Counted from the first letter of the stretch, positions 43,997-53,311 are shown. The stretch is 64,000 nucleotides of DNA from Pseudoalteromonas sp. GCY (GCF_016695175.1 NZ_CP068023.1:2743501-2807500); one strand, 5' to 3'. The notes: generated by a model from the letters alone, not told the origin. Numbers and translations are program-made.

Positions 43997-45754
43997 TTAG
44001 AGCTCGTTCTGTCTGCTTTCAAGCTTATTCAGCCATGCTTGTTTAAATTCGTGGTCTGATGTCAAAGCGAGATAAAGATCTGTGGCAAAAAAACTATCAT
44101 TGTAGTCGGGTAACCAGCCAGTGTTGAGCAGCTGCGTTAGCGCTTGTTGTGTTTCTACTGCGTCATTGTTAAGTGCGGACCAATATGGAGATAAAGCTGC
44201 ATCTAGCTGATTTCCTTGATTAAGGTATTGTGCCAACAACTGTGTTACTCGCTTAAGCTGGCTATCTTGACCAGTACGTTTCAGCATCAGGGCATAAGTA
44301 AGGTATTGCCCTACATTGCCTGCCTCTGGCAATTTAAGCGCCGCGAAATCAGCAAAATGCTGTTCAAAAAGCGTTAGCGCGGGCTGTACTTTCTGCTGTG
44401 CAAGCAAAGCCAAAACATAAGGCATCACATAATGATTACCCTTTGAGTCTAGCTCGTATCGCTTTTTTAAGAGTTCTTCGGCCTTTTCGACATCACCTTG
44501 TCGCCATGCGATCCCGGCTTCAACATAGAGTCTAAATGCTGTAGAAATTGAACCTAAATTTGCGGCTTGCTGATATTTCTTCTCAGCTTCTTCTGCGCGC
44601 CCTAAACTCAATAACACCAATATGTGGCTCAACTGCTGCGCGGGGTACAATTTACTATGACTGATGTGATTGTTTTGGTACCACAGCAAATATTGGCTTG
44701 CTCTATTCTGGTTAAGCGAATAAAAGTCTAGCGCATAGAGCGGATTGTTTTTGGTGTGGGGGGCAACGGCAACGCTACGATCAAAATATTTTCGCGCGAG
44801 CACTAACTCTCTAAAATTCAAATAGGCATAGGCTAATCCTCGGATAATAACCGCATCGTTTGGTGCTAACTGATACGCTTGTTTATGCGCAGCAATTGCA
44901 TCGGGTATTTTGTGTTGGTCCCGAAGAAATCGACCATACCAATGCCATAGGCGAGCATGCTTGGTTGAGAGCTCAAATCCGCGCTTAAAATAATCCTGTG
45001 CTTGCTCAATTTCACTCTCCATCACCGCAAAGCGTGCAAGAGAGGTTATAACTTCAATATTTGTATCATCTAAGATCCGTGCCTTCTCTAACAACGGCCG
45101 ACACAAAGCAAGCGATTCATACTCTGACACCGCGCCATATACGCTGAGCCCCATAAAGGCATTGCATAAGCCACTGAGTGCCTCGACATTATCACTTTGT
45201 TTAGATAACACTTGTTGATAAATCGTTTTCGCTCGCGCTAACTCCTCCACCGCTGTACTTTGGGATAGGTGTGTGGCAAGAGTGATCTCATCAAAATACG
45301 GGTTGTTTTGTGTCTTGTGCTTTTGATCAGTTTGAATATAAAAAGCAAAAAAAGCGATGAGAACGAGCAACGTAATGGTGACACCAAGCAGCCAAATTCG
45401 CTTTTTACTCACAGGCATCACAGCCGCTTTATGCTCTCTAAGCGCAATGTTTGGATGAATACGGTAGCCTTGAGCTGATATTCTTTCTATGTATTCTTGG
45501 TATTGCGGATCTGTGTTCAAAATCTTTCTTAACTGCGCCACAGCTTGATAGACCGAGTTGTCAGACACCACCTTCGGGTGCCAAACTAACTCGACGAGGT
45601 TATCAATACTCAGAGGCTCAGCCTTCGCATCGACCAACACCAACAGTAATTTCATTACTTTTGGGGTGACGGTATATTCACGGCCAGTCGGATACTCCAC
45701 AATTTGGTTCAATTTAGGCACAACAAGCCAATTTCCCAAAAGCAAATTTTTCAA
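43997..45754 (-). CDS. CadC/ToxR-like membrane transcription regulator with TPR-like repeats
   Basis: A 585-residue one-component regulator. Residues about 1-105 are an OmpR/PhoB-type winged helix (TVTPKVMKLLLVLVDAKAEPLSIDNLVELVWHPKVVSDNSVYQAVAQLRKIL). A single membrane helix at about 120-145 (KRIWLLGVTITLLVLIAFFAFYI) is followed by a periplasmic or cytoplasmic-facing TPR-like helical region to the end. ToxR-type regulators have this topology, with sensing outside the cytoplasm. It is divergent from a secreted amidohydrolase with 145 bases between, so it may regulate that gene. The first ATG fits the winged-helix N-terminus. Confidence 0.88.
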   Translation of the reverse strand: MKNLLLGNWLVVPKLNQIVEYPTGREYTVTPKVMKLLLVLVDAKAEPLSIDNLVELVWHPKVVSDNSVYQAVAQLRKILNTDPQYQEYIERISAQGYRIHPNIALREHKAAVMPVSKKRIWLLGVTITLLVLIAFFAFYIQTDQKHKTQNNPYFDEITLATHLSQSTAVEELARAKTIYQQVLSKQSDNVEALSGLCNAFMGLSVYGAVSEYESLALCRPLLEKARILDDTNIEVITSLARFAVMESEIEQAQDYFKRGFELSTKHARLWHWYGRFLRDQHKIPDAIAAHKQAYQLAPNDAVIIRGLAYAYLNFRELVLARKYFDRSVAVAPHTKNNPLYALDFYSLNQNRASQYLLWYQNNHISHSKLYPAQQLSHILVLLSLGRAEEAEKKYQQAANLGSISTAFRLYVEAGIAWRQGDVEKAEELLKKRYELDSKGNHYVMPYVLALLAQQKVQPALTLFEQHFADFAALKLPEAGNVGQYLTYALMLKRTGQDSQLKRVTQLLAQYLNQGNQLDAALSPYWSALNNDAVETQQALTQLLNTGWLPDYNDSFFATDLYLALTSDHEFKQAWLNKLESRQNEL

Positions 45755-45899
45755 CCCAAGAACACCTTATATTATTGATTATTATAGTTTTAATTAAATT
45801 AAGAAAAATTTCAGAGTTAATTTATATGAAAATTAAAACACAAAGTACCTCACCAGTTATGCTCGAAGACATCTAATACGACACTAACTGGTTTTCACT

Positions 45900-47399
45900 A
45901 TGAAAAAACAAACATTAATATTTACGGCCTGTTGCGCCCTGTCTTCTCATGCATTATTTGCAGCAGTAGACCTTCGTATCGACAATGCTACCATTTTAAA
46001 TCCTATTGATAAGCACCAAGTCAATATCATTTCCAATCATTGGCTCGCCATCCAAGATGGCAAAATTATACAAGTCTCTGACTCAAGTCAAAAACCGGAT
46101 GCAGCACAGGTCATTGATGCTCATGGTCAATATCTCATACCGGGGTTAACCGATAGCCATGTCCACCTAAAAACAATGCCGGGATTGCTTAACACCTCCC
46201 CTAAAGCTCGCCAAATGCAGGCAGCATTTTTACAAAGGCAAGGTGCTAATTATCTTTACTATGGCGTCACGCAAGTTATTGACCCGTCAAACACTGCGAC
46301 CGGCATGACCGAATTTACAGCTAATGGTCCCGCACCCGACGCCTACTTTTGTGGCGCAATGCCGGTTTACCAAGGTTACAATGCAGAAGGCCTTAGTTAC
46401 TCTAAGCTACATCAACATAAACCCTACTTTGCTGCACAACACGGCGATCCTGCTCATGAGCTAACACCATCTCAAGCACACGCTCACCAAGGAGCTCAAC
46501 CCTTAACGCGAATGAAATCTGACGGTGCAACTTGTGCCAAATTGTACTTTGAAGATGGCTTTGGAGAAAACAGTGCTATACCGCTTATTAACCAAGAAAC
46601 TGCCAAACAATTAATCGAGTCCGCAAACTCACTTAAGTTACCCGTAATGGCACATGCGAATGCCATTGATATGCAACAACTTGCTGTAGATGCCAATATC
46701 AACGTTATGGCGCATGGACTTTGGAACTGGTTAGCGCCAAATACAGCCCCTAGCGAAAGCGAACTACCAACCAATGTAAAAGCTGTGCTGGATACCATCA
46801 TCGAAAAAGACATAGCATATCAAGCCACATTAAATGTGATGAATGCTCTGGCGAAAGTGACTGATCACACTTTCACCTTCACGTCTGAATATCGTACCGT
46901 ATTACCTCCGTCTCAAATTGCTTGGTATCAAAGTGAACCTGGTCGCTGGTTTTCTCGAGAAATGGGTCAAGGCTGGGGTAAAATAAGTAATCAACAAAAG
47001 GTGGCTAAACTCGAGCAAGTTTTCTCTCAAGGGCAACGTGCACTAAATTATCTATATAAAAATGGCGCAACCCTGCTGCTTGGCTCAGATACGCCACCCG
47101 CACCAACTTATGTCTCGCAACCTGGCTTATCGACTTATCAAGAATTAACGATGATGGATCAAGCCGGAGTAGGCCTCGTTAGCTTGCTATCTGCTGCAAC
47201 CATTAACAATGCCAAAGCATTTGCGATAGACAATCAGTACGGAAATATCGCTGCTGGGAAAGTGGCTAATCTATTGCTTTTAAATAGTAACCCCTTGCAG
47301 TCAGTCGCGGCTTACAACGATATTGAATACGTTATCTTACATGGCTCCGCCATTGAACGCGCTACTTTTCATATTTATGCCCTAGAGAAAAATGAGTGA
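45900..47399 (+). CDS. Secreted amidohydrolase-family enzyme
   Basis: A 499-residue protein with a signal peptide (about 1-22, MKKQTLIFTACCALSSHALFA). The metal-dependent amidohydrolase fold is shown by LIPGLTDSHVHLKTMP (HxH), the catalytic Lys-type segment DGATCAKLYFEDGF, later His in VMAHANAIDMQQLAVDANINVMAHG, and the Asp in LLLGSDTPPAP. The C-terminal beta-sandwich NIAAGKVANLLLLNSNPLQ is typical of imidazolonepropionase-like members. Secreted members of this clan include peptidase/deamidase-like enzymes; the substrate is not clear. The divergent CadC-like gene is a candidate regulator. Confidence 0.85.
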   Translation: MKKQTLIFTACCALSSHALFAAVDLRIDNATILNPIDKHQVNIISNHWLAIQDGKIIQVSDSSQKPDAAQVIDAHGQYLIPGLTDSHVHLKTMPGLLNTSPKARQMQAAFLQRQGANYLYYGVTQVIDPSNTATGMTEFTANGPAPDAYFCGAMPVYQGYNAEGLSYSKLHQHKPYFAAQHGDPAHELTPSQAHAHQGAQPLTRMKSDGATCAKLYFEDGFGENSAIPLINQETAKQLIESANSLKLPVMAHANAIDMQQLAVDANINVMAHGLWNWLAPNTAPSESELPTNVKAVLDTIIEKDIAYQATLNVMNALAKVTDHTFTFTSEYRTVLPPSQIAWYQSEPGRWFSREMGQGWGKISNQQKVAKLEQVFSQGQRALNYLYKNGATLLLGSDTPPAPTYVSQPGLSTYQELTMMDQAGVGLVSLLSAATINNAKAFAIDNQYGNIAAGKVANLLLLNSNPLQSVAAYNDIEYVILHGSAIERATFHIYALEKNE

Positions 47400-47598
47400 G
47401 TAAATACGTCAGAATAGAAATGCTGATAATGCCAGTCTCACCTCAATTGACTTAATCAAGTGGTCTATTTTGATATTTTCGAACTTCTGCTGGTAACAAG
47501 AGTCGAAAAATCGTCGCAAAGATAGCGCACACCGCCGAAGTAAGGTTGCTCTAACGCGGCCAGATAAAGCATAATAAAACAAAAAGGGTTTCTCTATA

Positions 47599-48108
47599 AT
47601 GAAGATTTCATCTTTTCATCTCTCTAGGCAATCTTGGGGATTGCTAGCACTATCCGCTGCTATTTTTGAAGCCGTTGCACTGTATTTCCAATACGGTATG
47701 GGTTTAGAGCCCTGTATTATGTGCATCTATCAGCGTTTTGCTATGTTGGGGTTATTAGCAGCAGGTTTAATCGGTATGATTTCTCCTCGCTCTTTCGCAC
47801 TGCGTAGTCTCGCATTTGTTTCGTGGGGCGTAGGCAGCATTTGGGGTTATTTTATCGCCCGTGAACATATCAGTATGCAAACCACAACGGATCCATTTGC
47901 TTTTACCTGTGACTTTGTACCAAACTTTCCTGCGTTTATGCCACTTCATGAATGGCTACCAAGCTTTTTTGCTGCAACAGGTGACTGCGGCAAAAAAGCT
48001 TGGTCTTTTGCAGGATTATCTATGCCTGGATGGATGGAAATTATTTTTGCATTTTATAGTGTTGCATTTTTTCTTTTCTTATTTTTCCACGTTACCAAAA
48101 GAAGTTGA
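47599..48108 (+). CDS. dsbB: DsbB disulfide bond oxidoreductase
   Basis: A 169-residue inner-membrane quinone reductase that reoxidises DsbA. Four membrane helices are visible. The two redox Cys pairs fall at the canonical positions: Cys39-x2-Cys42 in EPCIMCIYQR and Cys104 with Cys130 in the second periplasmic loop (FTCDF and TGDCGK). Length matches the family. A small membrane protein follows 12 bases later and is likely co-transcribed. Confidence 0.97.
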   Translation: MKISSFHLSRQSWGLLALSAAIFEAVALYFQYGMGLEPCIMCIYQRFAMLGLLAAGLIGMISPRSFALRSLAFVSWGVGSIWGYFIAREHISMQTTTDPFAFTCDFVPNFPAFMPLHEWLPSFFAATGDCGKKAWSFAGLSMPGWMEIIFAFYSVAFFLFLFFHVTKRS

Positions 48109-48120
48109 GATATCACATTC

Positions 48121-48426
48121 ATGCATTTTAGGTTAAGCCAAATTGAGCAACTGAGAGCGTTTAAATTACGTGACAAGCAGATGATCTTACGTCTTGCACT
48201 TAGCCACCTTGATGCAAAAACAAAGGTCGTGTTAAGAATAGCCAAGTTGCTACTGCTCACACCGTTTTTTGCCTCATTGGTCGTATTTGAAGGCTGGTTG
48301 TTATTACCTGTCTTATTGGTAGCAGGATTAATTTATCCGCTACTGACCACACCACTGGAAATACAGTTTGGCAAACCCAAGTTAGCTCAGGCAATCGCTG
48401 AGTTTAACGCCTCGAATAAGCCCTGA
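48121..48426 (+). CDS. Small membrane protein downstream of dsbB
   Basis: A 101-residue protein with a basic, helical N-terminus (LSQIEQLRAFKLRDKQMILRLALSH) and a long hydrophobic region (about 45-80) that could form one or two membrane helices, ending in a polar tail. I do not recognise it. It lies 12 bases past dsbB in the same direction, with no terminator between, so it is probably in the dsbB operon. Confidence 0.65.
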   Translation: MHFRLSQIEQLRAFKLRDKQMILRLALSHLDAKTKVVLRIAKLLLLTPFFASLVVFEGWLLLPVLLVAGLIYPLLTTPLEIQFGKPKLAQAIAEFNASNKP

Positions 48427-48477
48427 TCTTCAATCTACCTGTGTGCGAGCAGCTAAGCTCGCACACAATAACTACGA

Positions 48478-48786
48478 CTAGACTCTAATTTTCCCCTCCA
48501 ATTTTGCCAATATTCCTTTCCCAATTCCTTTTACTTCCAGCAACTCCGTTGTTGTTTTAAAGCGCCCCATTTTCTTACGGTACTCTACGATGGCTTCAGC
48601 TTTACGAATACCAATCCCTGGTAAACTTGAAAGCGCCGAAGCGTCAGCGGAATTAATATCGAGTACAGCACTTTGCTGCTGTGTTTGAGAGACTGATTTT
48701 GCTTGCTCCGCAGGTTTTGCGAGCACACTTGAACAGCTTAAACCTAGCGCCAATAAAATAGAAAGTATGGTGGGTTTATTGAACAT
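48478..48786 (-). CDS. Exported ComEA-like helix-hairpin-helix protein
   Basis: A 102-residue protein with a signal peptide (MFNKPTILSILLALGLSCSSVLA) and a C-terminal pair of helix-hairpin-helix motifs (ASALSSLPGIGIRKAEAIVEYRKKMG and TTTELLEVKGIGKGILAKLEGK), both with the GIG hairpin. It is a small periplasmic ComEA-type DNA-binding protein, in the range seen for gammaproteobacterial homologues involved in DNA uptake. The ATG at 48786 is preferred over an upstream start at 48855 because it has an AAGGAG site and begins the signal peptide. It is convergent with dsbB's partner. Confidence 0.88.
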   Translation of the reverse strand: MFNKPTILSILLALGLSCSSVLAKPAEQAKSVSQTQQQSAVLDINSADASALSSLPGIGIRKAEAIVEYRKKMGRFKTTTELLEVKGIGKGILAKLEGKIRV

Positions 48787-49022
48787 ATATACACTCCTTG
48801 TGCGTGAAAAGTATCCAAAGCTTTTTGCATTCCTCTCGATGGGTGATTGCAGCAAGCTTTTTAAATAAAGATTGGAACATTGACTTTGTCAAAAAACATT
48901 CATTCTTTCAAAAATCTGAATAAATATTAAGCTTTTGTTTTTAATGAATTTAATTAATTTTCCTTCACTCAACAGCACTTGAAAAATTTTCAAAATAACT
49001 TGCTTAATCACTCGATTCGATT

Positions 49023-49042
49023 TACTGTATAAAAAAACAGTG
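49023..49042 (+). promoter_or_regulatory. LexA (SOS) box of yebG
   Basis: TACTGTATAAAAAAACAGTG has CTG and CAG at exactly ten bases apart, with the flanking TA of the enteric consensus. It lies 15 bases upstream of the yebG start. SOS induction of yebG by LexA is established in E. coli. Confidence 0.85.
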
Positions 49043-49057
49043 ACTAGGGGAATAACC

Positions 49058-49372
49058 ATGGCCGTTATCATCAAATATGTTGTTGAAAGAAATGGAGTCG
49101 AGCGTATGACTTTCACGTCTAAAAAAGAAGCTGATGCTTATGATAAAATGCTAGATGTAGCTGAAGCATTGGAAGACATGCTAACGAAAGTTGACGTGCC
49201 GCTGAGTGAACAACAAGTTGAATCCCTAGCGCTTGAGATTGCAAAACAAAAAGATGACTTTGTGTCTGTGTTAAAAGGTGGCAAAGTAGCACCAAAGGCC
49301 AATGCCAAAAACAAATCTGAAAACGAAAAAGCGTCAGATCCAGATAAAGTGACCAAAATTAAGCAAGCCTAA
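49058..49372 (+). CDS. yebG: YebG-family SOS-inducible protein
   Basis: A 104-residue protein of the DNA-damage-inducible YebG family, whose biochemical role is not known. The N-terminus AVIIKYVVERNGVERMTFTSKKEADAYDKMLD is the family signature. The C-terminal half is polar and Lys-rich. The ATG at 49058 is chosen over a GTG at 49040 because it has AGGGGA upstream, matches family N-termini and is not inside the LexA box. A LexA box lies immediately upstream, so it belongs to the SOS regulon. Confidence 0.94.
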   Translation: MAVIIKYVVERNGVERMTFTSKKEADAYDKMLDVAEALEDMLTKVDVPLSEQQVESLALEIAKQKDDFVSVLKGGKVAPKANAKNKSENEKASDPDKVTKIKQA

Positions 49373-49414
49373 ATGATAATAACCACTTACTTCAGTGGGT
49401 GGTTTAGGCTGAAA

Positions 49415-49447
49415 ATAAAAAACCGCATGTTCTGCGGTTTTTTATTT
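49415..49447. terminator. Bidirectional terminator between yebG and the aminotransferase
   Basis: AAAAAACCGCA and TGCGGTTTTTT form an 11-bp stem with a short loop and T-runs on both sides, fitting both convergent transcripts. Confidence 0.85.
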
Positions 49448-49466
49448 TGTTCTGTGTAGCGTGGTA

Positions 49467-50657
49467 TTATTTAATCACGCTTGCCACTGCGTCAGCAAAG
49501 TAGTCAATATTGTCTTTGCTTACGCCAGCTACGTTAACGCGGCTAGAGCCTACCATATAGATAGCATATTCAGTGCGTAGTCTGTCAATTTGCTCTTTAT
49601 TAATACCCAAGAAAGAGAACATACCGTGCTGACGGTCGATGAACGAGAAATCTTGCTCAACACCTTTTGCAGCTAGGCTTTCTTTGATCAGCGTACGTAG
49701 ACCATTGATGCGGCCGCGCATTTCATCAAGTTCGTCGTACCACATTTGCGTAAGTTCAGTACTGCTTAGAATGGTATTTACAATATCAGCACCGTGTGCT
49801 GGTGGCATTGAATAGATACTACGAACAACGCTAAGTAATACTGAGTTTGAAACATCAGCAGTTGCACTGTCTTTTGCAATGATTGAACACGCACCGATAC
49901 GCTCGCGGTATAAACCAAAATTCTTAGAGCAAGATGAACAGATGATCATTTCATCAACTGTATCCGCAACCGTTCTAAGGCCTTGTGCATCTTCTTCAAG
50001 ACTGGTACCAAAACCTTGGTATGCAATATCAATTAATGGCGTAAAGCCTTGCTCTTTCGCAAGTTCAGCAACCACTTTCCATTGCGCTTGATTTAAGTCC
50101 ATACCACTTGGGTTATGACAACATGCATGAAGTAGTACTACATCACCTTTAGGTACTTGCTTCAGCGCATTGATCATCTCATCAAACAACAACCCTTTGT
50201 TTTCGTAGTCGTAGTAAGGATACTCTTTAACTGTTAGACCAGCTGCTTCAAATAGGCTGATGTGGTTTGCCCAAGTTGGAGTCGTAACCCATACAGTTGC
50301 ATTGGTGTTGCAACGTTTAATAAATTCGGCAGCAACACGCAATGCGCCAGTACCACCTGGTGCTTGCGCCGTACGTACACGGTTTGCCAATAATGTACTA
50401 TGCTCTCCAAGTAACAGTGTTTCCATCTTTTGACAGAAGTCTAAGTTACCAGCCAAACCAATATAAGATTTTGTCGTTTCGTTTTCTAAACGAAACGCTT
50501 CCGCTTTTTTAACCGCTCTAAGTACCGGCGTGTTTCCCTGCTCGTCCTTATAAACACCTACACCAAGGTCAATTTTGTTTGGGTTAGTGTCCTGTTTATA
50601 AGCGGCCATCAGGCCTAAAATAGGATCTGTTGGAAGTGGTTTTAGCTCTGAGAACAT
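49467..50657 (-). CDS. Aromatic/aspartate aminotransferase (TyrB/AspC type)
   Basis: A 396-residue class I PLP aminotransferase, subgroup Ia-alpha as in TyrB and AspC. The PLP Lys lies in SSCSKNFGLYRERIGA; the preceding HACCHNPSGMDL and the substrate-carboxylate Arg in GSSRVNVAGV are standard. It transfers amino groups between glutamate and oxaloacetate or aromatic keto acids. Which substrate dominates cannot be read from the sequence. The TGTAAA/TTTACA inverted repeat upstream may bear on aromatic regulation. It is monocistronic and ends at a terminator shared with yebG. Confidence 0.93.
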   Translation of the reverse strand: MFSELKPLPTDPILGLMAAYKQDTNPNKIDLGVGVYKDEQGNTPVLRAVKKAEAFRLENETTKSYIGLAGNLDFCQKMETLLLGEHSTLLANRVRTAQAPGGTGALRVAAEFIKRCNTNATVWVTTPTWANHISLFEAAGLTVKEYPYYDYENKGLLFDEMINALKQVPKGDVVLLHACCHNPSGMDLNQAQWKVVAELAKEQGFTPLIDIAYQGFGTSLEEDAQGLRTVADTVDEMIICSSCSKNFGLYRERIGACSIIAKDSATADVSNSVLLSVVRSIYSMPPAHGADIVNTILSSTELTQMWYDELDEMRGRINGLRTLIKESLAAKGVEQDFSFIDRQHGMFSFLGINKEQIDRLRTEYAIYMVGSSRVNVAGVSKDNIDYFADAVASVIK

Positions 50658-50781
50658 GGCTTATCTCTTTTATTTTAATTAATGCAAACTCGAGCGGCTG
50701 ACGCCCGATTCCAGTAGACTTGATGGTAACATAGAGACTTGCATCTCAGTTACCATATTTATCTAGAATTTTATTCATTTT

Positions 50782-50819
50782 TGTAAACTTGGCAGCACCA
50801 CAAAGGCGTCAAGTTTACA
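50782..50819. promoter_or_regulatory. 10-bp perfect inverted repeat upstream of the aminotransferase
   Basis: TGTAAACTTG (50782-50791) and CAAGTTTACA (50810-50819) are exact reverse complements with 18 bases between. Each outer half equals a TyrR half-site (TGTAAA, TTTACA), so two adjacent 18-base boxes with one good half each can be drawn. It could equally be a transcript-end hairpin of the GAF gene, which ends 19 bases away, although no T-run follows. Confidence 0.5.
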
Positions 50820-50837
50820 GCCGGACTATTCCTATAA

Positions 50838-51503
50838 TTATTCGGGTAAATAGTCAGGAATTCTCGTACATGCAGCTGCAAGCAATGCTAAAATTTCTTC
50901 GTTGAAAAATGACTCAGAAAACGCTTCTGCATCAATAATTCCAATACAATTTTGAGCATCATCGAATAATGGCATACAGGTTTCTGCTTTCACCTTTGGA
51001 TCGCAAGTGTAGTACTCTCCTCCACTGACGACATATTGAGGGATGTCATTAATCACTCGAGCTTTAGCACTCAATACCGTTTGGATATTATTTGAAGTAG
51101 CGGCAAAGGCCTCCGTTATTGGGAATAGCGGTCTACTCGGCGCGCCAGAATACGCTAATTTGAGAAGTTGTTTCCCTTCATTTGTCGCTCTTGCTTGGTA
51201 TATGCCAAACCAATCAACAGCTGTAAATTCAACGACCGCTGACACTATCGTTTGCAGCTTGGCAAGAGATTGTTCATTCACCGTGTTCTTTTCAACGTAG
51301 TCACTCAATAAAAAAGGTGCTTCCTGAAGGTGCCCAAACAAGCTACAAGCGCCTCCTTCCCCGAGCTCAGGGATCTGATATGACCACACAGCAGGGCTTG
51401 AGTTTTGCTCAATGTAAGCATCTAATTTTTCTAATTGCAGCAAAAACAATTCGCGGGAGATAGATAATCCACTCAATGAAATATAATCTGACATTTTAGC
51501 CAT
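50838..51503 (-). CDS. GAF-domain protein
   Basis: A 221-residue protein with a GAF domain at about 75-215. The C-terminal part resembles free methionine-(R)-sulfoxide reductases of the YebR type: YYTCDPKVKAETCMPLFDDAQNCIGIIDAEAFSESFFNEE, which contains Cys residues like those used in that family. The N-terminal 70 residues are not recognised. I cannot say whether it is a redox enzyme or a sensor. It lies 128 bases after the partner-switch kinase gene in the same direction. Confidence 0.7.
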   Translation of the reverse strand: MAKMSDYISLSGLSISRELFLLQLEKLDAYIEQNSSPAVWSYQIPELGEGGACSLFGHLQEAPFLLSDYVEKNTVNEQSLAKLQTIVSAVVEFTAVDWFGIYQARATNEGKQLLKLAYSGAPSRPLFPITEAFAATSNNIQTVLSAKARVINDIPQYVVSGGEYYTCDPKVKAETCMPLFDDAQNCIGIIDAEAFSESFFNEEILALLAAACTRIPDYLPE

Positions 51504-51631
51504 CTAAACATCTAAAGTTAACGCAACTTTACCACGCTCTTTATACCTTGCCAACACTAAAAAACAGGTACATAGAGCAATACGAGTAAATAGTAAATCT
51601 AAAGCAGAAGTGAAATACGCTTGAGTGGAAT

Positions 51632-53290
51632 TTATACCGATTTAGAGGTGAGTGAATAAACCATTTCAACTTCATTTCCAGCGCCGTTGTAGCTAACGCT
51701 TTGGGCAATTTCATTAAGTAAGCTTACACCTCGGCCGTGACTATGCTCTTGTTGCGCTTTGGCACGCTCACTTGATTCAAAACCATTACCTGAATCACAA
51801 ATATTGAAGTATAGCTTTAGCTCTTCAGGGCTATAGCGCACTGAAATAATAATGAGCGCTTCTTTTAGCTCCTTCAAAACACTCTCTCGCAAGCTGTAGA
51901 ATTCAAAAAAGCCATCTTCTTTATTTTTAATTTCTGAGTCTAGCCCCAGCACACCGTGGTCTAAAGAATTATTGTAGGCCTCAGAAAGTAGTAAAAATAT
52001 ATTAGAGCGATGCGCCGAAATACCGTCAACCTCACTAAGCAAATCCACCAGCTCAAGTACCGGATCTGTGGTTTTCATCTGCTTGGCATCTAAAGATAAC
52101 GAAATATTAAACGGCAAACTTGAATAGTGGTTTGGCGCAGAAACGATTGACTCGCTGGCAACGCAATTAATAATCGCGATACTTAAGTCATCTTGTTGCT
52201 CCGTATTACCAGAAAACTCGCGAACTTCAGAGATAATTTGATCCGTGGAAATATGCTTTCTACTCGCCAGCAAGCGCTTTAACCGTCGTTCGCCATACAT
52301 TTCACCCCGCTCAGACTCAGATTCGATGATACCGTCTGTCGCCATTACGAGGCGTTGGTCGGGGCTGACTTCAAAATGCAGCAGATTACGTTCAAACTCA
52401 TCGACTTCTAAAATGCCAAGCGCCATATGTTGGCTCTCGATGGTTTTAATAAGACTGCCATTTTGGTCAATCAGATATAGATCTGGCAAACCGCCAAGCC
52501 AAGCAGAAACACTTTTCCCTGAGCTGCTCAACTCGATAATTGCTGCAGCGCAAAACATGTGCCCTGGCAATAACTCATTAAGGGCAGTATTAAGCTCAAC
52601 GGCTATATCACTAACCGCCATCCCCTTTTGAACCATAGTATAGAAAATGCGCGATGCGGGAAGCGCGCCGACTGCAGCTGCTAAACCATGACCGGTAAAA
52701 TCACCCAGTAAACAATAAAAGCCACCCATTGGACTCTTGGCCATTAAAAACATATCGCCATTAAACATTGACGCGGGTGACAAGTGGTATTCACAAATCT
52801 CTGGATATTCGGATTGTTGTGCAAGCGCATTACTAAAGATGTGCTCAACAATCTCGTGCTCTCGCTCTATCTGGTTATAGTGATATTCCAGTTGTCGGCG
52901 TTGCTCGTTGCTTTGCTGACTGAGCCTACGTGTCCTTGCATGCGCTTTGATTTTGGCCGATAAAATGACTTTATCAAACGGCTTATGAATAAAGTCATCG
53001 CCCCCTACAGCGAGACATTTTTCAAAGCTACTTTGATCTTCAAGTGCGGTGATAAAGATGATAGGGAGATATACGTCGCCCGCATATTGCTTTATTTTGG
53101 GGGCAGTCTCAAAGCCATCCATTACGGGCATGACAACGTCTAGCAGCACGATGTCGATGTCCTGACTTTCGAGAATTTTTAATGCATCACGACCATTATG
53201 CGCACAAAAAACGGTATAAAATTGTTGCTCAAGCATTGCCTTGAGCAGCTTGCAGTTTAATACCTGATCGTCGACTACCAAGATATTCAT
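51632..53290 (-). CDS. Receiver-PP2C phosphatase-kinase partner-switch regulator (CrsR-like)
   Basis: A 552-residue three-domain protein. Residues about 1-120 are a response regulator receiver (MNILVVDDQVLNCKLL, phospho-acceptor Asp in VLLDVVMPVMDGFE). About 160-390 is a SpoIIE/PP2C phosphatase (GDFTGHGLAAAVGALPAS, ATDGIIESESERGEMYG). About 400-552 is an RsbW-like HATPase kinase (EAYNNSLDHGV, DSGNGF, HGRGVSLL). The same layout is known for CrsR of Shewanella and HsbR of Pseudomonas, which control the phosphorylation of a STAS partner. The STAS gene directly precedes it, 21 bases away. Confidence 0.92.
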   Translation of the reverse strand: MNILVVDDQVLNCKLLKAMLEQQFYTVFCAHNGRDALKILESQDIDIVLLDVVMPVMDGFETAPKIKQYAGDVYLPIIFITALEDQSSFEKCLAVGGDDFIHKPFDKVILSAKIKAHARTRRLSQQSNEQRRQLEYHYNQIEREHEIVEHIFSNALAQQSEYPEICEYHLSPASMFNGDMFLMAKSPMGGFYCLLGDFTGHGLAAAVGALPASRIFYTMVQKGMAVSDIAVELNTALNELLPGHMFCAAAIIELSSSGKSVSAWLGGLPDLYLIDQNGSLIKTIESQHMALGILEVDEFERNLLHFEVSPDQRLVMATDGIIESESERGEMYGERRLKRLLASRKHISTDQIISEVREFSGNTEQQDDLSIAIINCVASESIVSAPNHYSSLPFNISLSLDAKQMKTTDPVLELVDLLSEVDGISAHRSNIFLLLSEAYNNSLDHGVLGLDSEIKNKEDGFFEFYSLRESVLKELKEALIIISVRYSPEELKLYFNICDSGNGFESSERAKAQQEHSHGRGVSLLNEIAQSVSYNGAGNEVEMVYSLTSKSV

Positions 53291-53311
53291 GAGGGGCTAA
53301 TCTATCGGCGA

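Noticed and set aside
48889..49116. 75-residue minus-strand open frame upstream of yebG
   Set aside because: It overlaps the yebG start, its LexA box and promoter on the opposite strand. Very AT-rich, with no ribosome-binding site.
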